DNA of 64,000 nucleotides from Siphonodentalium dalli. Taxonomy: Eukaryota > Mollusca > Scaphopoda > Gadilida > Siphonodentaliidae. Of this stretch, positions 56,098 through 64,000 are shown piece after piece (the first letter of the stretch is position 1; each line of letters begins with the position of its first letter). The stretch lies in NCBI GenBank assembly GCA_032622095.1, contig CP136061.1, positions 58,855,301-58,919,300 on the forward strand, in the 5' to 3' direction. Under the pieces are notes generated by a model, which was given only the letters and a program-made list of their open reading frames with translations, made no database searches and was not told the DNA's origin. A program made the translations under genes and the position numbers.

Positions 56098-56319
56098 ACA
56101 TTATAATTCTGTAACATGTATACAGGGGACACATTAGCACGAATAAAAGGTTTTTTTTTCTTGGTATCCATGCACAAGTACATGTGTAAATGAAATTACG
56201 ATATTTAGATTACAGCAATTTCAATTTCGATAAAATATCGTAATCGGAATTAATGGGTTAAATTTGTCGTCCTTTTGTCATAAATTCATAATCGACCTGG
56301 AACCTACATCAGTCACATT

Positions 56320-56457
56320 ATGCCGATCGTTCACGGGACCAAACGACTGGAAGCGAAGAAATTCCGTATGGTCCACTATGCAAGTGACGACAGTCGATTG
56401 AGTGAAGCGAAACTGAATGGCTGCATCAGCTCACGGATCTCAGAAAGTTGTACATAG
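56320..56457 (+). CDS. Short unrecognised reading frame, 45 aa
   Basis: ATG at 56320 to TAG at 56455-56457. It encodes a basic peptide, including VHGTKRLEAKKFRMVHYAS. The base composition is richer in GC than its surroundings, which is the only reason to list it. No family is recognised. It may be an exon fragment or chance. Confidence 0.2.
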   Translation: MPIVHGTKRLEAKKFRMVHYASDDSRLSEAKLNGCISSRISESCT

Positions 56458-56758
56458 ACGAATGATAGGGGATAAACCAAGGCGGGCTCCCCTTAACATA
56501 TTTTATTTGAAATATAAACCATAACCGAACACTTCATTTATAAAATTAAACATAAATCCAAATGCTAACAACTATGTTATGCAGTGGGTGTCTTCCCGAC
56601 TAAATAATTGGTTGATTTCCGCGCTTACTGTCTGGCTACTTGGCCCAGTAAACAATATTCTGTTTGTAGCACAATGTTGTGACTGTATCAAATTTGTGTG
56701 TCTCAGACCAGCTGACTGGATAAATGTCTGTCCTCACAAAACAATGATGTGGCCGCCA

Positions 56759-57463
56759 TCATGTGTGGATTTTCCCTTTTCTGTGTGCCGTGAGACCAGC
56801 TATCTGAGTGAACGATTTTCCGCATAATTTGCAATGATATGGGCGCACATTTGTATGGATTCTTTTGTGTGCTGTAAGTCCAGCTGACTGAGTAAATGAT
56901 TTTGTACATACAGCACACTTGTATGGACGCACGTTTGTATGGATCCTTGTGTGTGCCGTCATACTCGCCAACTGAGTGAATGATTTGTTACACAAATCAC
57001 ATCTATATGGGCGCACATCTGTATGTATTCTTTTGTGGGCTGTTAGACTGGCTATCTGCGTAAAAGATTTCCCACACAAATTGCATTTGTAAGGGCGCGT
57101 ACCCGTGTGGATTCTTTTGTGTGCTGTTAGACTAGCTATCTGAGTAAATAATTTCTCACATAAATTGCATTTATATGGACGCGCACCTGTATGGACTCGT
57201 CCGTGGGCTGTCAGGTCATGAACACGGTTGAACGATTTTTCACAGACATCACACTTATAAGGGCGCTCGTCTGTGTGAATCCTTTTGTGAAATGTCATGT
57301 GACCCGCCCGAGCAAATGATTTCCCGCACAAATTACATCCAAATGGTCGCTCGCCTGTGTGTACTCTCTTGTGAGCCGCCAGGTTACTGGAGGTGGCGAA
57401 TGATTTCAAGCATATATCACACACATACGACCGGTCTCCACGGATAGTCTCAGCTGGTCCCAT
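56759..57463 (-). CDS. C2H2 zinc-finger protein, eight fingers
   Basis: A 234-residue protein made almost wholly of eight classical C2H2 fingers with TGERPY-type linkers; it would bind DNA in the nucleus. The first in-frame ATG is at 57463 (MGPAETIRGDRSY); an in-frame TGA lies about 11 codons upstream, so no longer form starts in this exon. Fingers 1-3 differ from one another (SSNLAAHKRVH, AGHMTFHKRIH, VHDLTAHGRVH). Fingers 4-8 are near-copies (FTQIASLTAHKRIH, FTQSAGLTAHKRIH), as expected from recent 84 bp duplications. The last finger has an H-x5-H ending (HRKGKIH). There is no KRAB, BTB or ZAD domain. After the stop, 56700-56750 shows a decayed ninth finger in another frame. A 5' coding exon cannot be excluded. 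Confidence 0.88.
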   Translation of the reverse strand: MGPAETIRGDRSYVCDICLKSFATSSNLAAHKRVHTGERPFGCNLCGKSFARAGHMTFHKRIHTDERPYKCDVCEKSFNRVHDLTAHGRVHTGARPYKCNLCEKLFTQIASLTAHKRIHTGTRPYKCNLCGKSFTQIASLTAHKRIHTDVRPYRCDLCNKSFTQLASMTAHTRIHTNVRPYKCAVCTKSFTQSAGLTAHKRIHTNVRPYHCKLCGKSFTQIAGLTAHRKGKIHT

Positions 57464-57480
57464 ACCATTCACCGAGAGAA

Positions 57481-58149
57481 AGCTAGGTCACATTTAGGTC
57501 AACAATATTCACGACCGTTACCTGGTTACCACTCACCATCTTGAATCACTTGGTAAATAAATTAACGTTCGTATGTGGAAACTCAATGTATTGCATGTTG
57601 ACACAACCATGTGCGGTGAATTGGGCATGTGAATTATTTTTTGTTATTTTTGCCGAAGAGTAAATACAAAATCTCAAACTTCTATCGTCTATATATAGAA
57701 GAGCAATATAGAACAGTAATAGAACATAACATTTAACATGACTGATTTTTTAAATTTAACAATGAAGATTGGTACGCATCAATAATGTGCCCCTAAACGA
57801 ATCGTGATTTTCGGGAATGGAGACATTAAATGAACGCTCATATGTGACATAGTGTATACAAGGAACGAACGGTGGTTTCAATGTGGTCATGTGATTTTGA
57901 CCGCGAGAAAAGTTTTGCAAACTGCATGATCCCGAAGGATTCATGTGGAGTTTGCTGACTTTTTATCGCGGTTGAAACCCATGCCAACGTTGAATCCTCG
58001 TTTTAATACTTATAGTTTATATACCTAAATTTGTTCAGAATTATGATTGTTTTATTTTTTGTTTTTAATAATTTTCTTCGGATCATATATAGGTTATCTT
58101 ATAATCTCGTATACAGCAACACACTGACGGCGTGTATAGTGTAAATCTG
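57481..58149. other. Sequence upstream of the zinc-finger gene
   Basis: This holds the likely promoter of the - strand zinc-finger gene. On that strand a 17-codon frame starts with ATG directly followed by GTGAGT (near 57535) and ends TAG before the gene. No TATA box or repeat family is recognised. Confidence 0.35.
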
Positions 58150-58645
58150 TTTATGTATTCGCAGATGGAGTGAACGATTTTCCACATAGCACAATGGTAC
58201 GGGTGGTCTCATGTGTTGCTTATTTTATGTTTTGTTAGATCATCCGACGAAGTAAATAAATTTCCACACATGAGACAATTATATGGACGATCTCGGTGTG
58301 CATTCTTATATGAACAACCAGCGTCTTGGAATGCGAGTATGGTTTCCCGCATATATATAGCATGTATACGGGCGGTCACGTGTGTGGATTGTCTCTCAGA
58401 TTACCAATCTTAATGGTGGCTTTTCTTCATATATCACAATGAAATGGGCGATCCCCAGTGTGTATTATCTTATGGTCCGCCAGCCACCGGACAGAGAAAA
58501 CGATTTTCCGCTTTTGTCACACGGATGTGGGCGATCTCATATGTATATTATTTTATGACTCATCAAGGAACTCAGGTCATTAAACGACATCTCATAAATA
58601 TCACATTGATATGGGTGTTCACCTGTGTGAATTATTTTGTGTGAC
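58150..58645 (-). pseudogene. Decayed zinc-finger array, left arm outer part
   Basis: On the - strand are at least five finger remnants with 'CACCGAGATCGTCCATATAA', 'GTGTGACAAAAGCGG' and 'GGTAATCTGAGAGACAATCC'. Frames break between almost every finger. It is the inverted counterpart of 63400-63760. A G run of about 31 bases (58649-58679) follows it. Confidence 0.75.
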
Positions 58646-58646
58646 T

Positions 58647-58679
<33 letters not shown>

Positions 58680-58794
58680 AACCGAGAATATGATTTCCCA
58701 AATATATATCGCAAACATGTGGGCGCTCTCCCGTATGATTTTCCTATGTTTAATAATTATTTAAATGTGACGATAGGTAATTTGTTATCACTTG

Positions 58795-59250
58795 GGCCAT
58801 TAAAGATGGTCTATCTCTTTGTAAACATGTGTTATATAGTTTCCGGGGTATAACATAATAGATTTGAATAATTGAAGACCCCTGTCCGGAAATGCTTCTA
58901 TCGATTAATATTGATTATAATTCGAATATTTTCTGGTCTAAAAACGTGTGGTTGTTTATCTATATAATGAACAATAGTAGAAATTGTATTGTGTAATTTT
59001 CTTACAAATAAACGTTAATTAGACTCATTATCGCTTATAACTATGTAATAAAACAATACAAACTATCACTCTGGGACATCTGACGTTCGGAGCATAGCCA
59101 TGGGGACACCCTAATAATCTCTATCGATATTATGGTATCGCCTGAATGATCTGTAACAAAATTTATCATCTCATTTTATAATAAAATATTCGAAATAAAA
59201 TCTATATTAGTTGATTGAAGCGTTTCCGGACATGGGTCTTCAATTCATAT
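58795..59250. mobile_element. Short copy of the 4.6 kb element, lacking its core
   Basis: Starts GATGGTCTATCTCTTTGTAA like 27362. It has TTGAAGACCCCTGTCCGGAA at 58872 and the inverse near 59220, and follows 31570-31940 closely through 'TTAGACTCATTATCGCTTAT' and 'ATGGTATCGCCTGAATGATC'. The 4.09 kb satellite core present at 27481-31567 is absent, the joint being at 'GATTATAATTCGAATATT'. Confidence 0.8.
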
Positions 59251-59284
59251 GTATATATTAATAGTCGTGGTATTTCAATAATTA

Positions 59285-59370
59285 TGGGCATCACTGACAT
59301 GAAATCTAACAAAGTAACGTGGCATATATATATGTGTCACTTTACTTTGTTAGATTTCATGTCATTGTAG
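59285..59370. repeat. Short perfect hairpin
   Basis: TGACATGAAATCTAACAAAG faces its complement CTTTGTTAGATTTCATGTCA across a loop of about 30 bases containing TATATATATG. It could be a tiny foldback element; only one copy is present. Confidence 0.6.
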
Positions 59371-59584
59371 TTTACATATACGCCTATATCAATTAATACA
59401 CAAACCGCTTTATTTTCCCCGTTTATAAGGTTCGCTAAATTCTTTGAGTAGTACTATTTTTCACGAAGTTTTAATTTTCGCAATGACGGGTTTGCGAAAA
59501 ATTGTAGGCTACTGCGCGAACTTAAAAACTAAACAGTGTCAGAGTTCTACATTGAGGTTTGGTCAAAGTTACTTCTCATGAGGT

Positions 59585-59820
59585 GGTGTTATGCCAGCTT
59601 TTGAAGTAACTGACCACTTTTGAAGTAGGTCTCCACTTTTGAAGTAAAAATCGCTAGCTTTTGAAGTACCTCACCACTTTTGTAATAAAATCGCCAGCCT
59701 TTGTAGTAAAGTGAGGTCTCAGCTTTTGTAATAAAAAGCGCCAGCTTTTGTAGTAACAAAAAAAACCTATGTCTCCACTTTTGTAATAAGAAAATTACAC
59801 CTTTTGAAGTAAACACTCAA
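59585..59820. repeat. Tandem ~22 bp motif (left arm)
   Basis: About ten irregular copies of 'ACTTTTGAAGTA' or 'GCTTTTGTAGTAAA' spaced 20-25 bp apart. It is the inverted partner of 62055-62280. Frames across it give short repeats of Tyr-Lys-Ser type peptide and are not taken as genes. Confidence 0.75.
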
Positions 59821-59859
59821 TAAATTTTTACGGCCGCTTGACGATTTTCGTGACAAAGC

Positions 59860-60105
59860 AACCGATAATCCACAGCGGCTATTGCCCATACGAGTGTGAC
59901 CTATGGCCGAAGGAATTTAGAGAGTCCGGTTCCATGGCAAAAGAATCCACACCGGTAATCGACCATACAAGTGTGTCGAATAGCTTTCAGTCACACCAAC
60001 ACACAGGAGAATCCACACATTCGATCACCCATACGAGTGTGACGTGTACCAGGAGGCATTTAATGAGTCCGGTTCCCTGCCAAAGCATAAATTAGGAACT
60101 ATGTA
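59860..60105 (+). pseudogene. Decayed zinc-finger fragment (left arm)
   Basis: Finger remnants CPYECDLWPKEFRESGSMAK and 'GVTCTRRHL'-like pieces. Cysteine and histidine pairs are mostly lost. It is nearly the same as the - strand of 61755-61995, by eye around nine bases in ten. Confidence 0.7.
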
Positions 60106-60345
60106 TAGTATGCGAATGTGGTTGATGAAGTGTACTAATAATTAGTTAACGTTTATCCTCAACCTCCCATTAGATCTTATATTTCTTAAATGGCTATGTA
60201 TAATATGCTATCATGAAGGCAATATATGATGGTATATTACATTACTATTGCTATGTTTCACTTATCAATTGGGGCCAGATTAGGTAGTGTACTATAGCCA
60301 GGGAAGGTTGTGGTTTCTCGTGGACTGATAAATTAACATAAAATA

Positions 60346-60831
60346 CAATTTTGACACAGATCAAACATAGCATAGATTGAATTGAATTCTACAACCTGTG
60401 TTTTAGTGTGATATTATATAGTGGCGACACTCTGCGCCAACGTGTTTCGGGTCACCGTCAACACACAAGACAGCCCGATTACATATTAATTAAACTGAGT
60501 TAACTCCTGGATGTTTGTGGCAAAGGAACGTTTATAATATTTCCGTTCCGTAAAATGGAAACACCAAACATGTTCCAAAGACTCATTATGGAAAGGGTAT
60601 TCCAAATTAAATATCAATCCAAAATGAATGCGATCTAACGACGTCTTCCTGTCAGTATCGAAAATGAACTGTACGTTGATATGGAAATGACGTAACAATG
60701 ACCAAAACACTGAATGTATCTTCGTAATCTGAAGGTCTCAACAATGAGCGAAAGGTCAAATTACAATTAGAAGATAAACATATATCTGTCGTCATGTCAG
60801 GAATGATTTTTTTCTATATATGACATTTATT
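60346..60831. other. Centre of the long inverted repeat
   Basis: Sequence between the innermost matching arms. A 74-residue - strand frame (60486-60710) has no recognised motif. Nothing explains why the arms are arranged around it. Confidence 0.4.
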
Positions 60832-60897
60832 TTTGTATTATGTTAAGTTATCAGTCCACGAGACACCACATCATCCTCTGTCTATAGTACACCACTT

Positions 60898-61300
60898 CAA
60901 TTCGTTCCTAATTGTGGTGAGCGTTTAATTTTTGATTTCTCCGCCTGACAATTGAAAATGCAATAATTTGTATTCGTATATTTTATTGAATACATTTTGA
61001 AAGGACACTGAACATGTTGTCTCCGCGAACATTGCGACTTGTGTATTGCCTTCACGGTAGCATATTATACATAGCTATTCAAGAACTATAAGATCCAAGA
61101 TGAGGTTGGGCATCAAGTTAACTAATTATTTTACTTTCATCAACCGCAATCACGTTCAATTCGTTCCTAATTGTGTTATGTGTTTCATTGTTGAATCCTC
61201 TGCCTGATAATCAACAATAAAATTATTTATATTCGTATATTTCGTTGAATAAATTTTGAAAGGAGACTGAACCTTTTGGCACCATGAACATTGCGACTTG
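60898..61300. repeat. Direct repeat in the right arm, ~145 bp
   Basis: Copies at 60898-61040 and 61154-61300 share CAATTCGTTCCTAATTGTG, TTCGTATATTT and GAACATTGCGACTTG. It sits beside the inner end of the long inverted repeat. Confidence 0.7.
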
Positions 61301-61399
61301 AAAGTTTTACATATGACATTTCCTTTAATTACGGGGCCAAATAGACCAACTATTTTCCGTTGTTGGAACTGATACATCTGTCGCGTTACCCAATTTCGA

Positions 61400-61995
61400 G
61401 GAATGTCTTCAGACACACATCGGGTCACCAGCGTGGATTTTCTTATGTCTTGTCAGACTCACGGTCACACCGAACTTCTTCTGACAAATATCGCACCTGT
61501 AAGGGCGTTAACCTATGTGGATTGTCAGGTTGCCGGACTGACTGGGAACAATCTTACATACTCACTAAATGACTCCTGGTACACGTCGCACTCGTATGGG
61601 CGATCGAATGTGAATTATCTTGTGTGCTGGTATGAATGAACGCTATTGGACACACGTCACACTTCTTCTGACAAACGTCGCACTTGTAAGGGCGTTCACC
61701 AGTGTGGGTTGTCAGACTGACTGGGAACAATCTTACATACTCGCATGATTGATCACCTATGTGTGTTCTCATATGCTTAGCCAGGGAACCGGACTCACTA
61801 AATGCCTTCTGGTACACGTCACACTTGTATGGGCGATCGACTGTGTGGATTCTCTTGTGTGTTGGTATGACTGAAAGCTATACGACCCACGTCACGCTCG
61901 TATGGTCGATTGCCGGTGTGGATTCTTTTGTCACGGAACCGGACTCACTAAATTCCTTCGGTCACAAGTCACACTCGTATGGGCGATAGCCCCTA
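61400..61995 (-). pseudogene. Decayed zinc-finger array (right arm)
   Basis: On the - strand are pieces of about six fingers, such as FSESGSLAKHMRTHIG and HTGERPYKCDVCQK, the latter running straight into another CDVC with the rest of a finger lost. Frameshifts and lost Cys/His pairs exclude a working array. Its outer part pairs with 59860-60105; the part below 61755 has no partner in the left arm. Confidence 0.78.
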
Positions 61996-62054
61996 TGGAT
62001 TATCGGGTTGACTTTGTCATGAAAATCGTCCAGCTCTCGTCAAAATGTATTGAG

Positions 62055-62280
62055 CCAGTTTACTTCAAAAGCTGTTATTTTGTTATTACAAAAGTGGAGA
62101 CATGGTTTTTTTTACTACAAAAGCTGGCGATTTTTATTGCAAAAGCGGAGACCTCACTTTACTACAAAAGCTGGCGATTTTACTACAAAAGTGGTGAGGT
62201 ACTTCAAAAGCTGGCGATTTTTACTTCAAAGGTGGAGACCTACTTCAAAAGTGGTCTGTTACTTCAAAAGCTGGAGTAAC
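62055..62280. repeat. Tandem ~22 bp motif (right arm)
   Basis: About ten copies of 'TTACTTCAAAAGCTGGCGAT' and 'ACTACAAAAGTGGAGAC' types. It is the reverse complement of 59585-59820, in the same order. Confidence 0.78.
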
Positions 62281-62960
62281 AGGTGGCCTCGTTGAACGCT
62301 ATCTCGATTTTCTAAATATCTAAATTAAGTGGGCACTCATGAGCTGCCTCGATATTACTCGGATTTCTTCAAAATAATGAGGATTACAAAATTATTTTAC
62401 AAAGAAATGCTACATCATGCCGATTATGGTGAATTTTTAACATATTCGTTTTTTTTATTTCCGTCATATTTTAGCTCTTTAATGATTTTCTTTCTATGCA
62501 TATGCAGGCGCGCATTTTTACAATTTACCACCAGTTTAAAACAGTAGAAACGAACTGGCAGATACATTTTTTTCAATTCCGGTCGCCATTTTGGCAGGCA
62601 TCTTGTTAGTGGAGTACCAATTTTTCCATAATAGGTAGTACAATGTAATAGCATCACAGCAATGTTACATGTGTATACTCTTGGTAAGATATTCTTTCAA
62701 ATAATGCAACTGACTTATTTCATATTCTGTAACAGGTAGGCTATGTTGGACGCCATCTTGGATTCCAGGAAATGATCAAGGGTGTGAACACCCACCCATA
62801 AATTGAAGCACATACCATCCAGAATCATAATCCGTGGAGAATTTTTTTTTAACAGAGACTTTTTACTTATACCCTTTGTTTCTGGACTAGCAAGCGGATA
62901 CGTAATTGGATACGTAATTATTAATTAATCACCGACCTGAAACACGTACTGTATATCAGT
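62281..62960. other. Right-arm sequence, nothing recognised
   Basis: AT-rich, no finger motif and no clear partner in the left arm. Confidence 0.35.
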
Positions 62961-63059
62961 ATATGACTCTGGAACTTGGAAGGGAAACCTATACTTGCTT
63001 CGAATTGAACATAAAGATTTATACACATACAGTTGATCAAACGACCCACCTGGCAGTCT

Positions 63060-63990
63060 ACTGTACTCATTATATCGGCACTGCAAAATATACGTCACAA
63101 ACTGGTTATTTTAGCGAAGAACACGGACACTCATACAGCCGACCACCAATATCTCAGTTGGATGGGATATCATTCACTCAACCAGGTGATGTGACGGAAC
63201 ACGTCATGCGACTCTATACAGCCGACCGCCAGTTTCATTGTGATATATATATATATATGCATCATATAATGTACTCAACTGGAGAACCGACCTGGCGAGA
63301 CAAAAGGCAATCCACAATGTGTAAACCGCCCATATACTTGCGATGTGTGTGTGATAAAGCATTTACATGGATACATGTTTGAAAACGCATAAAATAATTC
63401 ACGATGGACATAGTCCACATCAGTGTGCGGAAAATCCACCATTAAGATCGGTAATCTGAGAGACCATAAAATAATCCACACAGGTAACCGCCCATATACG
63501 TGCGATATATGGGGAAAACTATACCTTCATATCAAGACGTTAGTGGTTCATATAAGAATGCACACCGGAGATCGTCTATATCATTGTCTCATATGATTGT
63601 GGAAAATTATTTACTCGGTCGGATTGTCTTACAAAGCATAAAAGAATCCACATACGGGACCGCCCGTACCATTGTGTTATGTGGAAAATCATTCACTCAA
63701 TCTAGACCACTGTCAAGTCATAAACAGATTCACACTACTGACAGCCCATATGCGGAGAATCATTCAATCAGTCTGGAAACCTATAACGAGCCATATATGT
63801 GGAATGATACCAGAGATCGTCCTTATTCTTGTGGCATCTGTGATAAATAATTTACTCGGTCGGCTTTTCTGGAGAAGCATTGGATAATTCATATGTCCAG
63901 GAGCGCGCCCATATATTTGCGATATATGCAGGGAATCATTTTCTAAGTTACCTCCCCTGAAGTCATGCACACACAATGGACACCGGCGGA
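63060..63990 (+). pseudogene. Decayed zinc-finger array, right end of window
   Basis: A row of at least eight finger remnants on the + strand, for example DGISFTQPGDVTEHVMRLYT, ADRQFHCD, 'NRPYTCDIW' near 63487, 'RDRPYHCVMWKIIHS'-type pieces near 63657 and RDRPYSCGICDK near 63815. Stops and frameshifts fall in nearly every unit. The part 63400-63760 is the inverted copy of 58150-58645. The array may continue past the window. Confidence 0.75.
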
Positions 63991-64000
63991 CAATATCCAT

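Larger units (their letters stand above)
58150..63770. repeat. Long imperfect inverted repeat with zinc-finger remnants
   Basis: Five pairs of segments match in reverse order and orientation: 58150-58645 with 63400-63760, 59590-59820 with 62060-62280, 59860-60105 with 61755-61995, 60100-60230 with 61040-61150, and 60280-60350 with 60832-60893. Matches include 'CAGTCCACGAGA', 'TAGCATATTATACATAGC' and 'GAGTCCGGTTCC'. Arms are about 2.2 and 2.9 kb, around a ~480 bp centre. Each arm has its own insertions and losses, for example the small element at 58795-59250 only in the left arm. Confidence 0.8.

Noticed and set aside
59589-59816. 75 aa frame of repeated Tyr-Lys-Ser and Leu-Leu-Gln-Lys peptides
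   Set aside because: Arises from the 22 bp tandem motif in the inverted repeat; the mirrored copy gives similar frames.
60486-60710. 74 aa frame in the centre of the long inverted repeat
   Set aside because: No recognisable motif or partner; kept only as a note in the feature list.

Overview
The window looks like an intron-rich, repeat-dense animal chromosome, most likely from a bivalve mollusc. Three things point that way. There is a two-domain (fused) arginine kinase, and a remnant of an octopine-type opine dehydrogenase. The repeats are also of a kind typical of bivalves: arrays of roughly 155-180 bp units behind GTCC microsatellites, and very many foldback MITEs. The assignment rests on protein families, not on a species match.

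Layout. From about 5.1 to 34.1 kb the + strand carries eight exons of the arginine kinase gene. Two are the last exons of domain 1 and six make a complete domain 2; the earlier domain 1 exons must lie left of the window. All splice sites are consensus AG/GT, the reading frame is kept across every junction, and the protein ends Cys-Asn-Leu-Leu. The introns are packed with mobile DNA: a nearly complete L1/Tx1-like LINE on the - strand (21.3-26.4 kb, with a 13 bp target duplication), a 4.6 kb nested tandem-repeat element (27.36-31.94 kb), and dozens of foldback elements. From 34.1 to 47.3 kb I see only repeats, including a Helitron-like element with clean ends. At 47.39-47.73 kb lies an opine dehydrogenase pseudogene in which the N-terminal exon is joined almost directly to the C-terminal exon. 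At 51.0-52.85 kb a 613-residue single-exon gene (- strand) may be a TEDC2-type centriole protein. At 56.76-57.46 kb (- strand) is an eight-finger C2H2 zinc-finger gene. The rest, 54.4-64 kb, is a graveyard of decayed zinc fingers, much of it in the arms of a long imperfect inverted repeat centred near 60.6 kb.

How the genes fit together. Arginine kinase and opine dehydrogenase act in the same anaerobic muscle chemistry: arginine freed from phosphoarginine is condensed with pyruvate to octopine. Here they lie 13 kb apart on the same strand, but the dehydrogenase copy is broken. The other two genes have no evident link to them.

The repeats fall into a few families: a pogo-like palindrome with TA ends (9 copies), TTAA-flanked piggyBac-like elements, and a double-hairpin family (9 copies). 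One hairpin cassette recurs inside elements with quite different termini, which is the least expected pattern in the window. Family names rest on ends and motifs read by eye; no database search was possible.
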